A stretch of 64,000 bases of DNA from Streptomyces sp. NA04227 (lineage in GTDB: Bacteria; Actinomycetota; Actinomycetes; Streptomycetales; Streptomycetaceae): NCBI RefSeq assembly GCF_013364195.1, contig NZ_CP054918.1, forward strand, positions 1,105,001 through 1,169,000, given 5' to 3'. Every line of letters starts with the position of its first letter. The stretch's first letter is position 1. The position numbers were made by a program, and so were the translations under genes. Below are positions 44,345-53,724 of the stretch, piece by piece. The notes under the pieces were generated by a model that saw only the letters and a list, made by a program, of their open reading frames with translations, ran no database searches and was not told the DNA's origin.

Positions 44345-44382
44345 AACGGCCCGTCGGCGCACGCATGCGCCGACGGACCGTT
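44345..44382. terminator. Bidirectional terminator between convergent genes
   Basis: CCGTCGGCGC (44351-44360) pairs with 44367-44376, extended outside by AACGG (44345-44349) with CCGTT (44378-44382). Confidence 0.87.
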
Positions 44383-44462
44383 CTCGTTCGCCCGGCCGAG
44401 CGTCGAACTCCGACCGGAAAATCAGGCACCCGACCCTGAGGGTCGGATGGGGCTCTGCGGCC

Positions 44463-45257
44463 CTACTCGCCCAGGCCGATCAGGTCCCGCAGACGGCGGC
44501 CCTGGGCGGCGCGCTCGGTGGCACGCTGCTCGTCCAGACTGCCGGGCACGGCCGCCTTCTGGAGCAGCGCTTTGGTCTCGATGACCGCGTTGCGCGGGGC
44601 CTGGACAAGAGCGGCGGCGAGGTCCTTGGCGGCGCCGTCCAGTTCGTCACGGGGCACGGCGAGGTTCGCCAGGCCGGTGCGCTCCGCCTCCTCGGCGTGG
44701 ACGAAGCGTCCGGTGGCGCAGATCTCCAGGGCGCGGGCGTAGCCGACGAGGGCGACCAGCGGCTGGGTGCCGGTGAGGTCGGGGACCAGGCCGAGGCTGG
44801 TCTCCTTCATGGCGAACTGCACGTCGTCGGCGACCACCCGCAGGTCGCAGGAGAGGGCGAGCTGGAAACCGGCACCGATCGCGTGCCCCTGTACGGCGGC
44901 GATGGTGACCAGGTCGGTACGCCGCCACCAGGTGAAGGCCTCCTGGTACTCGGCGATCGTCGCGTCGAGGTCCGCCTCGGAGCCGCGTGCGAGATCGATG
45001 AAGGAGGGCTCGCCCTCGAAGCCTTCGGGGGTGAAGGCCTGCCGGTCGAGGCCGGCGGAGAAGGACTTGCCCTCGGCACGCAGCACCACCACCCGGACAT
45101 TGCCCGGCAGCAGACGCCCCGCCTCGGCGAGCGCGCGCCACAGAGCGGGGCTCTGCGCGTTGCGCTTGTCGGGGTTGGTGAGGGTCACCGTCGCGATGTC
45201 CGCGTCGACGGTGAGCCGCACGCCGTCCTTGTCGAGTTCCGGTGCGTGCGAAGCCAT
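44463..45257 (-). CDS. Enoyl-CoA hydratase/isomerase family protein
   Basis: A 264-aa crotonase-fold protein. The first oxyanion element is LRAEGKSFSAGLDRQAF and the second is AAVQGHAIGAGFQLALSCDL then RVVADDVQFAMKETSLGLVP. The residue equivalent to the second catalytic Glu of true hydratases is present in KETSLGLVPDLTGT as Asp/Leu rather than a clear Glu, so the exact reaction (hydratase, isomerase or hydrolase) cannot be assigned. The ATG at 45257 follows GGAGGCG. Not linked to other fatty-acid genes here. Confidence 0.88.
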   Translation of the reverse strand: MASHAPELDKDGVRLTVDADIATVTLTNPDKRNAQSPALWRALAEAGRLLPGNVRVVVLRAEGKSFSAGLDRQAFTPEGFEGEPSFIDLARGSEADLDATIAEYQEAFTWWRRTDLVTIAAVQGHAIGAGFQLALSCDLRVVADDVQFAMKETSLGLVPDLTGTQPLVALVGYARALEICATGRFVHAEEAERTGLANLAVPRDELDGAAKDLAAALVQAPRNAVIETKALLQKAAVPGSLDEQRATERAAQGRRLRDLIGLGE

Positions 45258-45391
45258 GGGGCGCCTCCGATGGGTGCAGTCACTACGGGTCCGTCAGCCG
45301 ATACCCGAAAAGTTACTGCACAGTAACCACCCAGTCGACCCCGCGGCCGACCGGGTGGCCACCATCACAAAGCCTGGTGAGCCGCCCGAAG

Positions 45392-45613
45392 TCAGCCGGC
45401 AGAGGCCTTCTTGCCCCGCGTCGCGCCGCCACGGCCACGCAGAACCACGCCGGATTCACTCAGCATCCGGTGCACGAAGCCATACGAGCGGCCGGTCTCC
45501 TCGGCCAGCGCTCGGATGCTCGCACCGGAGTCGTACTTCTTCTTCAGGTCTGCCGCGAGCTTGTCGCGCGCGGCGCCGGTTACCCGGCTGCCCTTCTTCA
45601 GAGTCTCGGCCAC
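45392..45613 (-). CDS. Small helix-turn-helix DNA-binding protein
   Basis: A 73-aa basic protein. An HTH of the resolvase/Lsr2-tail type is visible: KLAADLKKKYDSGASIRALA then EETGRSYGFVHRMLSESGVV, followed by the basic tail LRGRGGATRGKKASAG. The GTG at 45613 has GAGGAGG five bases upstream, which rejects the longer frame from 45751. It is highly conserved among Streptomyces as I recall, and may be a nucleoid-associated or regulatory factor; targets are unknown. Confidence 0.85.
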   Translation of the reverse strand: MAETLKKGSRVTGAARDKLAADLKKKYDSGASIRALAEETGRSYGFVHRMLSESGVVLRGRGGATRGKKASAG

Positions 45614-46017
45614 CCGGTCCTCCTCATGGGAAGTGCGCTCTGGGCTTCTCATGATCACCCCTCCCGCCCTTCCTGGCCACCCATTCGACAAGGTCTCTCG
45701 ACAAACCTTGCACGCCCGGGAAACGGGGAGTACCGCCGGAAATTCGTCCACGGTGACGTTCCGAGGAAATTCGCGCCGCCGATTCCTGTACGAATAAGCA
45801 GGTCAGCGGGGTCGATCCGGAAACCCGACCGACCAGGAACGGTTCTCCCGCAATCCGGCGTGCGACACACCGAGAGCATGAGTGACACTCACGCAGATGA
45901 GGGATCAAGAGTCGGCCGAATGATCCATATGCGGTGATCAGTCATTCGATCAAGGCATACGGACCGCCGTCGGCCGCCTGCCGTGCGCACATCGGCAGGC
46001 GGCGGAACGCAGGGAGG
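45614..46017. other. 404-bp intergenic region with small inverted repeats
   Basis: No gene. It holds a CAAGGT/ACCTTG inverted repeat (45689-45710), 75 bp before the HTH gene start on the minus strand, with a TCGACAA direct repeat nearby. A 13-nt palindrome TGAGTGACACTCA lies at 45889-45901. The ABC-F terminator is at its right end. Confidence 0.45.
45973..46003 (-). terminator. Terminator after the ABC-F gene
   Basis: GCCGCCTGCCG (45973-45983) pairs with 45993-46003 around a 9-nt loop, 15 bp beyond the ABC-F stop. Confidence 0.87.
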
Positions 46018-47616
<1,599 letters not shown>

Positions 47617-47919
47617 GGTCAGACTCCGGGGCAGGTTCGTGGGACGGCGGGCGGACTGGGGCGTCGGGCGCCGTCTAATGCACGAGGAGAATGGCCATGG
47701 GCCAATCCTAACGGCGGCGGCAAGCGCTTTTTGCCCCCGGATCGCGCCCGGCGCCCGGGCGTTGGGCCGCCTCGGAGCCGGTCGCCCGCGGTGGGGTCGA
47801 CGGGCGACGCCGGGCCGTTGTCAGTGCCCGGTGCCAGACTGTGCGGCGGATCACACAACTCACGCGGGACGCGGGCGCCACAGGGCGTTCGGCCCGCCGC
47901 ACGGACGAGGAGGAGCGCC
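47617..47919. other. 303-bp divergent intergenic region
   Basis: This lies between the ABC-F gene and the VOC gene. It must contain both promoters, but I see no clear hexamers, repeat or hairpin. Confidence 0.35.
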
Positions 47920-48333
47920 ATGGCCGGGACCGGCGAACGACGGGCCAGCATCTATCCGACGCTGCTGTACGCGGACGCTCGGGCGGTGATCACCCAGCTC
48001 ACGGAGGCCTTCGGCTTCACCGAACTGGCGCGGTACGACAGCGAGGACGGCACCGTGATGCACGCGGAGCTGGCCCAGGGCAACGGAGCCGTGATGCTGG
48101 GCTCCAAGGGACGCGGCGGCGCCTTCGACGCCGCGATGAAGAACGCGGGCACCACGGGGGTCTACGTGGTGGTGGACGACGTCGACGCCCACCACGCGCA
48201 CGCCGTGGCCAAGGGCGCCGAGATCCTGTTGCCGCCCACCGACCAGGACTACGGCGGCCGGGACTACATGGCCCTGGACCTGGAGGGCAACATCTGGAGC
48301 TTCGGTACGTACGCGCCGGAGGTGCCCGCGTAG
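47920..48333 (+). CDS. VOC (glyoxalase/bleomycin-resistance) family protein
   Basis: A 137-aa single-module VOC protein. It has ASIYPTLLYADARAVITQLT then EAFGFTELARYDSEDG, VMHAELAQGNGAVMLGSKG, TTGVYVVVDDVDAHHAHAVA and GRDYMALDLEGNIWSFGTYA. The metal ligands common to VOC enzymes are partly visible (HAEL, DLEGN). It belongs to the PhnB/YdeN-like group of uncharacterised members. ATG at 47920 with GAGGAGGAG upstream. Function cannot be given. Confidence 0.87.
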   Translation: MAGTGERRASIYPTLLYADARAVITQLTEAFGFTELARYDSEDGTVMHAELAQGNGAVMLGSKGRGGAFDAAMKNAGTTGVYVVVDDVDAHHAHAVAKGAEILLPPTDQDYGGRDYMALDLEGNIWSFGTYAPEVPA

Positions 48334-48447
48334 GGCGGGCGGCCCGGGCCCGGGTCGACGTCGGAGCCGGGCCGGGTCCGGGCGGCAGGACGGCGGAAGG
48401 TCGGAGCGGTGCGAGCCGCCCCGGCGGCGCGGGCGGCCCCGCCGTCC

Positions 48448-49848
48448 TCAGGATCCGCCGCCGCCGGTGTGGACCTGGAACGCCGCCCGGCGTACCGCCT
48501 TGGCCAGCGCGGGGTCGGGGTGTGCGGCGGCCAGTGCCACGAGCACCTGGACCGTGCGGGGGTGGCCGACGGCCTGAACCGCCTTCAGGAGTGCGGGGAC
48601 CGAGGCTTCGGGGGCCGAGTCGAGGTGGCGTACGAGGAGCGGGGCCTCGCCGTGGTCGGCGACCGCGGCGGCGGTGTCGACCCACAGCCAGGTGGCCTCC
48701 TCGCGGCTGAGCTTCAGGTGCGCGTCCTCGGGGTCGATGCCGTCGAGCTCCGCGAGCAGCAGGACCGCGTACGGGCGCAGTGAGGTCTCGCCGAGCACGG
48801 CGCGCACCTCGGCCTCGGCCGGGGCGCCGACGACGCGGAGCGCCTCGAAGGCGAGCCCGCGCAGCAGGGCGTCCTCGCCCCGGGCGGCGGCGAGGAGGTC
48901 CCCTACGGCGCTGCCCACGGGGCGTGCGGCGAGCCAGGCCCGGTACTCGGCACGGGCGGCGTTCGGGCGCAGCGAGGCGCAGCCGCGGAGCATGTCCTCG
49001 GCGGACTGCTCGATGTTTCCGGCCGGGCTCTGCGCGGCCACGCAGATCTGCTCCAGCTTGACCCACACCGCCCAACTGCCCAGCGGGGTGAGCGCCGCCT
49101 GGCTGTCGGAGCAGGTGAGGGCGCCGACGGCGGTCAGGGCGTCGAGGGCCCAGTCGAGCAGCGGCGGGAGCTGTTCGGCGGCCGCGCCCTCCGTGCGGGG
49201 CTCGGGCTGCGGTCCGAAGGGAATCTCGCAACGCTCGCTGCGCAGCTCACGGACGCGCTGTTCGAGCAGGTCGAAGAGCTGCTCGACGGGTACGGGCCCG
49301 GCGGAGAGCTGGAGCAGCGACAGGACCTGGGGCATCGCCTCGACGACCTCGCCGACGGCCGCGCTGCTGCTGTCCGAGGGCCCCTGTCGTACCAGCGACC
49401 AGGCGTCGAAGAACGCGACCCACCCGCGCAGTACCGCGCTGTCGTCCCGGTCCCAGGCGCGCAGTCGCCAGCCGGGGCGGGCGGCGCCGCCCATCGCCTC
49501 GACCAGACCGGCGAGGCGGGCGGCGTCCCAGTCGCCCCGGACCTGAGCGGGGGTCAAACCCAGTGCCTCCGCGGCGAGTTCCACCGCGGGGTCGGTCAGC
49601 GCACCACCCGGGTCGACGGGGGTCGCGTCCCCCGAGCGCAGCCTGGTCCCCGCCCAGCGCGCGAGACGCGCGGCACCGGAGAGCGAGCGGCGCGCCATCC
49701 CGGCGAGCTCCGCACGTCCCGGAGTGCCCTCGGGTGGTCGCGGTGCGGGCCTGTTCGAGGGCCGCTGCCCCGCTGGGCGCGTGGCCGCGGCGAGGGGGCG
49801 GGAGCGGACGAGTCGGAGCCTGGAGTCGCGCGGGGTACGGGACGTCAC
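48448..49848 (-). CDS. Hypothetical protein with HEAT-like C-terminus
   Basis: A 466-aa actinobacterial protein. The N-terminal part is basic (VTSRTPRDSRLRLVRSRPLA). The middle (about 65-290) is helical with LSLLQLSAGPVPVEQLFDLL and WALDALTAVGALTCSDSQAA (winged-helix-like). The C-terminal 160 residues are helical repeats (EDALLRGLAFEALRVVGAPA, SVPALLKAVQAVGHPRTVQV). The start is uncertain: GTG at 49848 is chosen, while the 781-aa frame from 50793 would overlap the hydrolase gene and is rejected. No function assigned. Confidence 0.75.
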   Translation of the reverse strand: MTSRTPRDSRLRLVRSRPLAAATRPAGQRPSNRPAPRPPEGTPGRAELAGMARRSLSGAARLARWAGTRLRSGDATPVDPGGALTDPAVELAAEALGLTPAQVRGDWDAARLAGLVEAMGGAARPGWRLRAWDRDDSAVLRGWVAFFDAWSLVRQGPSDSSSAAVGEVVEAMPQVLSLLQLSAGPVPVEQLFDLLEQRVRELRSERCEIPFGPQPEPRTEGAAAEQLPPLLDWALDALTAVGALTCSDSQAALTPLGSWAVWVKLEQICVAAQSPAGNIEQSAEDMLRGCASLRPNAARAEYRAWLAARPVGSAVGDLLAAARGEDALLRGLAFEALRVVGAPAEAEVRAVLGETSLRPYAVLLLAELDGIDPEDAHLKLSREEATWLWVDTAAAVADHGEAPLLVRHLDSAPEASVPALLKAVQAVGHPRTVQVLVALAAAHPDPALAKAVRRAAFQVHTGGGGS

Positions 49849-50297
49849 GGGTGCAGTCTTCCGGTTGACGGTCCGAAAACCCAAACGGAATGGCTGGCAG
49901 GGCACCCCGGGCCACCGCCTGAGCGGGTACCGGCCGAACCGGACGCGGAGAAAACGGAAGTCTCCGGGGCCGACGGGGCCGGGCGAACGGGGGTCCGGAG
50001 TCGGGCGGCGGCATGGACAAATACCCAGACAAGGAGAGAAAAGCGAAACCGGGTACCGGCCTGACGGAGAACCCGCGAGAACCGTAGAGAACCGGCCAAC
50101 CCGCGAACCGGCACGGCGGGCTCCGCCCGACGAACCGGACAGCGAACCAAGCCAACCAAGCGAATCAAGCGAATCAAGCGACCGATCCAAACGATCGCGC
50201 CACCAACCGAACCAGCCGACCGACCGGGACGACCAATCCAGCCGACCGATCCAGCCGACCGAATCGGACGACGGGACGACCGAACGGAACGACCGAG
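49849..50297. other. 449-bp non-coding region rich in degenerate GACC/GACG repeats
   Basis: Between two minus-strand genes. Positions 50130-50310 are a run of imperfect short repeats (CCGACCGA, GACGACCGA, AAGCGAATC x2), with lower GC and strong strand asymmetry (purine plus C, few T). All long ORFs across it have unnatural composition. Confidence 0.6.
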
Positions 50298-51431
50298 CTA
50301 AACGATCGACGTGAGGAAGCGCCGCAAGTGCTCTTCGTACTCGGTGGGCGCGGCATTCCACAGGGCCCCGTGCGAGGCGTGCGGAACGGTGTGCAGCGAG
50401 ACGAGGTCGGGGCGGCGTTCGGCGAGGGCGAGGGACAGCGCGTACGGGGCGAGTTCGTCCTCGGGGCTGTGCAGCAGGACGGTGGGCGCCCGCAGGGCGG
50501 AGGCGGCGGTGATGGCGAGGGCGTCGCCGCGCAGTCCGGTGCGGCCCTGGGCGGCGCGGACCGCCAGCGGCAGTACCGGCGCGGGCGTGTGGCGGGCGGC
50601 GGCGAGGCCGCGCAGCACCGCCTGCCAGCTCAGCACCGGGGAGTCGAGGACGAGTCCGCTCACCAGGTCGCCCAGTGGCGAGTTCAGCGCGGCGTGCAGG
50701 GCCATCGAGGCACCGGTCGACCAGCCGACGAGAACGAGCCGGTCGGCGCCGAGCCGTACCGCGTGCCGCATGGCCGCGTCCACGTCGCGCCACTCCCGCT
50801 CGCCCAGCCTGCTCACGCCGTCGGGCCTGCGCGGGGCCCCGGCGTCGCCGCGATAGGCGAGGTCGAGCACCGGCATCCGGAAGCGGCGGAACAGGTCGAA
50901 GAGCACCATCGGGTGTTCCCGGGTGGTGCCGAGGCCGTGCACGGCGATCACCCAGGTCGTACGGGAGTCCGGCACCAGCCAGGCGGGCAGGTTGCCGAGT
51001 TCACCAGGGACCTCGATGTCCTCGTAGTCGATCCCGAGGGCGCTGCGCGGATCGCCGATGTGGACCTGCGGCGTGAAGTGCACGCGGGTGCCCCGCTCGA
51101 CGGTGCCTCGGGTGACGGCGTCCAGCCGCCGAACGACCGTGTCGGCGGGTGCTCCGGGGTCCGCCTCCAGGACGGGACCCACGATCGCGTGGCAGTCCTC
51201 GCCGGTGAGCCCGAAGACTCCGGCGCGCAGCGAGGCCAGGGAACGGGTGAGCACGATCCGGCCTGCATCGAGGTCGGCCTCGTGCACGGTCAGCCGGGGT
51301 TCGGTGGGCAGCGGCCTGCCCGGTTCGGCCCGCAGCGCGGGCTCGCTGGCGAACCGGCCGGCCGCGAGCGCGGCCGCGCCCGCACCCAGCACCGCGGAGA
51401 CGGTCGCCGTCGTCGCTGTCACAGTGCGCAC
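50298..51431 (-). CDS. Alpha/beta hydrolase, membrane-anchored or exported
   Basis: A 377-aa protein. An N-terminal hydrophobic segment (residues 3-26, TVTATTATVSAVLGAGAAAL) could be a signal peptide or anchor. The alpha/beta-hydrolase domain (about 150-377) has the oxyanion HG in VIAVHGLGTTREHPM, the nucleophile elbow GWSTGAS (Ser), a likely acid in LLHSPEDELAPYALSLALAE and the His in VPHASHGALWNAAPTEYEEH. Substrate unknown. GTG start at 51431. It is followed by the repeat-rich spacer rather than a terminator. Confidence 0.88.
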   Translation of the reverse strand: MRTVTATTATVSAVLGAGAAALAAGRFASEPALRAEPGRPLPTEPRLTVHEADLDAGRIVLTRSLASLRAGVFGLTGEDCHAIVGPVLEADPGAPADTVVRRLDAVTRGTVERGTRVHFTPQVHIGDPRSALGIDYEDIEVPGELGNLPAWLVPDSRTTWVIAVHGLGTTREHPMVLFDLFRRFRMPVLDLAYRGDAGAPRRPDGVSRLGEREWRDVDAAMRHAVRLGADRLVLVGWSTGASMALHAALNSPLGDLVSGLVLDSPVLSWQAVLRGLAAARHTPAPVLPLAVRAAQGRTGLRGDALAITAASALRAPTVLLHSPEDELAPYALSLALAERRPDLVSLHTVPHASHGALWNAAPTEYEEHLRRFLTSIV

Positions 51432-51843
51432 CGCTCCAGTGTGCGTTCGGTACCGGGGTTCGGCCAGCCGGGAGCGGCGGGGCGCACGACCGCCCGTACG
51501 CGCCGAGCGCCTGTACGCGCCGACCGCCCATATGCGCCGCGCTCAGCGCTCGCCGACCGCCCCAGGGCCCTCCGGGCTCCCCCTCCACGCCCTCGGGCCG
51601 CGACGCGGCGGATCAGCCACGGCAGCGGCGTCCCGGCGCCCAACCGGTACCGGCAGCGGGCCGACGCCCGCACCCGAAGCGGGACCAGCGCTACGGCGGC
51701 AGCGGCGGAGGGAAAGAATCGGGGGTGCGGGCGTGGGCGTGCGCCTCCCGCGTCAACCGCCCCGCGCCGTCACCTCCGCGCCGCCCCGCCCCGCCCCCTC
51801 CGCGCCGGTCGCCTCCGCTCCCCCTCCCGCCCCTCCCTTCACC
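51432..51843. other. 412-bp intergenic region, pyrimidine-rich, no gene seen
   Basis: The left part has short degenerate TACGCGCCGA-like repeats (51493-51540). The right part (51730-51843) is a C-rich plus strand with CCTCCGC runs. I find no plausible gene or operator. Confidence 0.45.
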
Positions 51844-52515
51844 TCACCCCGACACCCCCTGCCCGTACCCCTGCAGCCGCCGCCCCGCCTCCGCCACCTG
51901 TTCCGCGCTGAGGAGTGTGGGCGTGCGGCCGGGGACCGAGCTCGCGGTGAGCCAGACGCGGCACATCCATTCCAGCTGGGCGGTGCGGTCGTAGGCCCGG
52001 GCGAGGGTGTCGGCGTAGGTGAGGGTGCCGTGGTTGCGCAGGAGGCAGGCGGTGCGGTCGCGCAGGGCGTGCCGTACGTGGGCCGCCAGTTCCTCGCTGC
52101 CGTAGAGGGCGTAGTCGGCGACGCGGACCGGGCCGCCGAGGTCGCCCGCCATGTAGTGGACGAGCGGGAGTTCGGGCACCAGCGTGGAGACGGCGGTCGC
52201 GTGTACGGCGTGGGTGTGGACCACGGCCGCCGCGTCGGTGGCCCGGTAGACGGACAGGTGCATGGGCAGTTCGCTGGTCGGCTTCAGCGCGCCGAACAGG
52301 CGGTGCCCGTCCAGGTCCACCCCGAGGGCGTCGGCCGGGGTCAGCCTGTCGTACGGAACGCCGCTCGGGGTGACGAGCACGGTGCCGCCGATGCGCACCG
52401 ACACATTGCCGGAGGTGCCGACCACCAGGCCGTCCGCCACCGAGCGCCGGGCCGTGGCGACCAGCTCGTCCCAGGCCTGTTCCCGCGTCTCCCTGTCCAG
52501 GGGGGTGCTCTCCAT
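51844..52515 (-). CDS. Class II aldolase/adducin family protein
   Basis: A 223-aa L-fuculose-phosphate-aldolase-like enzyme. It has VVGTSGNVSVRIGGTVLVTP (phosphate loop), the zinc-binding HTH in AAVVHTHAVHATAVSTLVPE and the third His in CLLRNHGTLTYADTLARAYD. It should cleave or form a sugar phosphate by a zinc-dependent retro-aldol reaction (such as fuculose-, ribulose- or methylthioribulose-type substrates). ATG at 52515. There is no adjacent sugar kinase or isomerase, so the pathway is not set. Confidence 0.9.
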   Translation of the reverse strand: MESTPLDRETREQAWDELVATARRSVADGLVVGTSGNVSVRIGGTVLVTPSGVPYDRLTPADALGVDLDGHRLFGALKPTSELPMHLSVYRATDAAAVVHTHAVHATAVSTLVPELPLVHYMAGDLGGPVRVADYALYGSEELAAHVRHALRDRTACLLRNHGTLTYADTLARAYDRTAQLEWMCRVWLTASSVPGRTPTLLSAEQVAEAGRRLQGYGQGVSG

Positions 52516-52635
52516 GACGGCGATCCTGCCAGCGGTCCGAGCCGACGCCGCACGTGCCGCCCGCGGACGTGCGACACGCCCGCCGCGCCGGCCTCACCCC
52601 CGGGCTCCCCCACCCCGCCATGTCCGCTATGCACC

Positions 52636-52656
52636 TATTCACCCGATTGGTGAATA
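52636..52656. promoter_or_regulatory. Palindrome between class II aldolase and GH25 genes
   Basis: TATTCACC-CGATT-GGTGAATA, a perfect 8-bp inverted repeat in an AT-richer stretch (52620-52700) that must carry the divergent promoters. It lies about 120 bp before the aldolase start and 93 bp before the lysozyme start. The binding factor is unknown. Confidence 0.6.
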
Positions 52657-52748
52657 TTCGTCAGATAGGCATGTTAATACGCAAAATCAGCACATTCCGG
52701 AGCTAGCCTCACGGTGTTTTGTCCTGCACATCGCGACCCGGGGGCAAC

Positions 52749-53489
52749 ATGGCTCACGCTCCGCAACTCAACCGCCGCCGCGCCCGCCTCATTTCGGTGG
52801 CCGTGGCTTCCCTCGCCCTCACGGGCACGACTCTCGCCACGAGCTCGGAGGCCGTGGCAGTGGCGAAACCACGGGGCCACGACGTGTCCTCGCACCAGGG
52901 GAAAATCAACTGGTCGCAGGCGAAGAAGAACGGCGCCCGGTTCGTCTACATCAAGGCCACCGAGGCCACGAACTACCGCAACCCGTACTTCGCAAGCCAG
53001 TACAACGGCTCGTACCGCGCGGGCATCATCCGGGGCGCGTACCACTTCGCGCTCCCGAACAAGTCGTCCGGCAAGACCCAGGCGCAGTACTTCCTCAAGC
53101 ACGGCGGGAAGTGGAGCCCGGACGGCAAGACCCTGCCGCCCGCGCTCGACATCGAGCACAACCCCTACGGGGCCAACTGCTACGGCATGAGCCCCCGCTC
53201 GATGGTCAACTGGATCCAGTCCTTCAGTGACGAGGTGAAGCGGGTCACCAAGCGCCGCCCGGTGATCTACACCAGCACGAAGTGGTGGAACGCCTGCACG
53301 GGCAAGAGCCGCGCGTTCGCCAAGTCGCACCCGCTGTGGCTGGCGAACTGGTCCTCGTCCCCCGGCCCGATGCCCGCGGGCTGGTCGTTCCAGACCTTCT
53401 GGCAGCACTCCACCAAGGGCAAACTGCCCGGCGACCAGAACGTCTTCAACGGAGCCATGTCCCAGCTGAACAGGTTCGCGTCCCGATAG
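52749..53489 (+). CDS. Secreted GH25 lysozyme (muramidase)
   Basis: A 246-aa extracellular peptidoglycan hydrolase that cuts MurNAc-GlcNAc bonds. The signal peptide (residues about 9-38: RRRARLISVAVASLALTGTT) precedes the GH25 barrel, which opens GHDVSSHQGKINWSQAKKNG and carries the catalytic Asp-Glu in PPALDIEHNPYG. KATEATNYRNPYFASQYNGS, RAGIIRGAYHFAL and IYTSTKWWNACTG are typical blocks. The ATG at 52749 follows GGGGG. It resembles cellosyl/mutanolysin-type enzymes without a wall-binding repeat domain. Confidence 0.95.
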   Translation: MAHAPQLNRRRARLISVAVASLALTGTTLATSSEAVAVAKPRGHDVSSHQGKINWSQAKKNGARFVYIKATEATNYRNPYFASQYNGSYRAGIIRGAYHFALPNKSSGKTQAQYFLKHGGKWSPDGKTLPPALDIEHNPYGANCYGMSPRSMVNWIQSFSDEVKRVTKRRPVIYTSTKWWNACTGKSRAFAKSHPLWLANWSSSPGPMPAGWSFQTFWQHSTKGKLPGDQNVFNGAMSQLNRFASR

Positions 53490-53502
53490 CGGCCGCGACC
53501 GC

Positions 53503-53539
53503 CGCCCCGCCGCCCGCACCCCCGCGGGCGGCGGGGCGG
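53503..53539 (+). terminator. Terminator after the GH25 gene
   Basis: A perfect 16-bp stem, CCGCCCCGCCGCCCGC (53503-53518) with 53524-53539, and a 5-nt loop. Confidence 0.9.
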
Positions 53540-53655
53540 AGCCATCGGTTCCGCCCCGCGGCCGCGGATACGGACGGGGACAACGGTGCCGGTGGGCGGC
53601 GGGTTGTACGCGGACACGCCGGACGTGCGACAGTGACACTTCGAAGCCCTGGTTA

Positions 53656-53677
53656 GTTCATGTTCCGTTCACCCAGG
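53656..53677 (+). promoter_or_regulatory. PHO box (PhoP site) upstream of the Pit transporter
   Basis: Two adjacent 11-bp direct-repeat units, GTTCATGTTCC and GTTCACCCAGG, match the Streptomyces PhoP unit, whose core is GTTCACC. A further GTTCATC occurs at 53686. They lie 48 bp before the transporter ATG, so phosphate-dependent control by PhoR-PhoP is likely. Confidence 0.85.
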
Positions 53678-53724
53678 TTGCTTACGTTCATCGCGCCAAT
53701 GTCGCCGAACCGAAGTCTGGGTTA

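Noticed and set aside
48448..50793. A 781-aa version of the HEAT-like hypothetical protein
   Set aside because: The extra 315 N-terminal residues run through the degenerate repeat tract and into the hydrolase gene on the same strand in another frame; composition changes abruptly near 49850.
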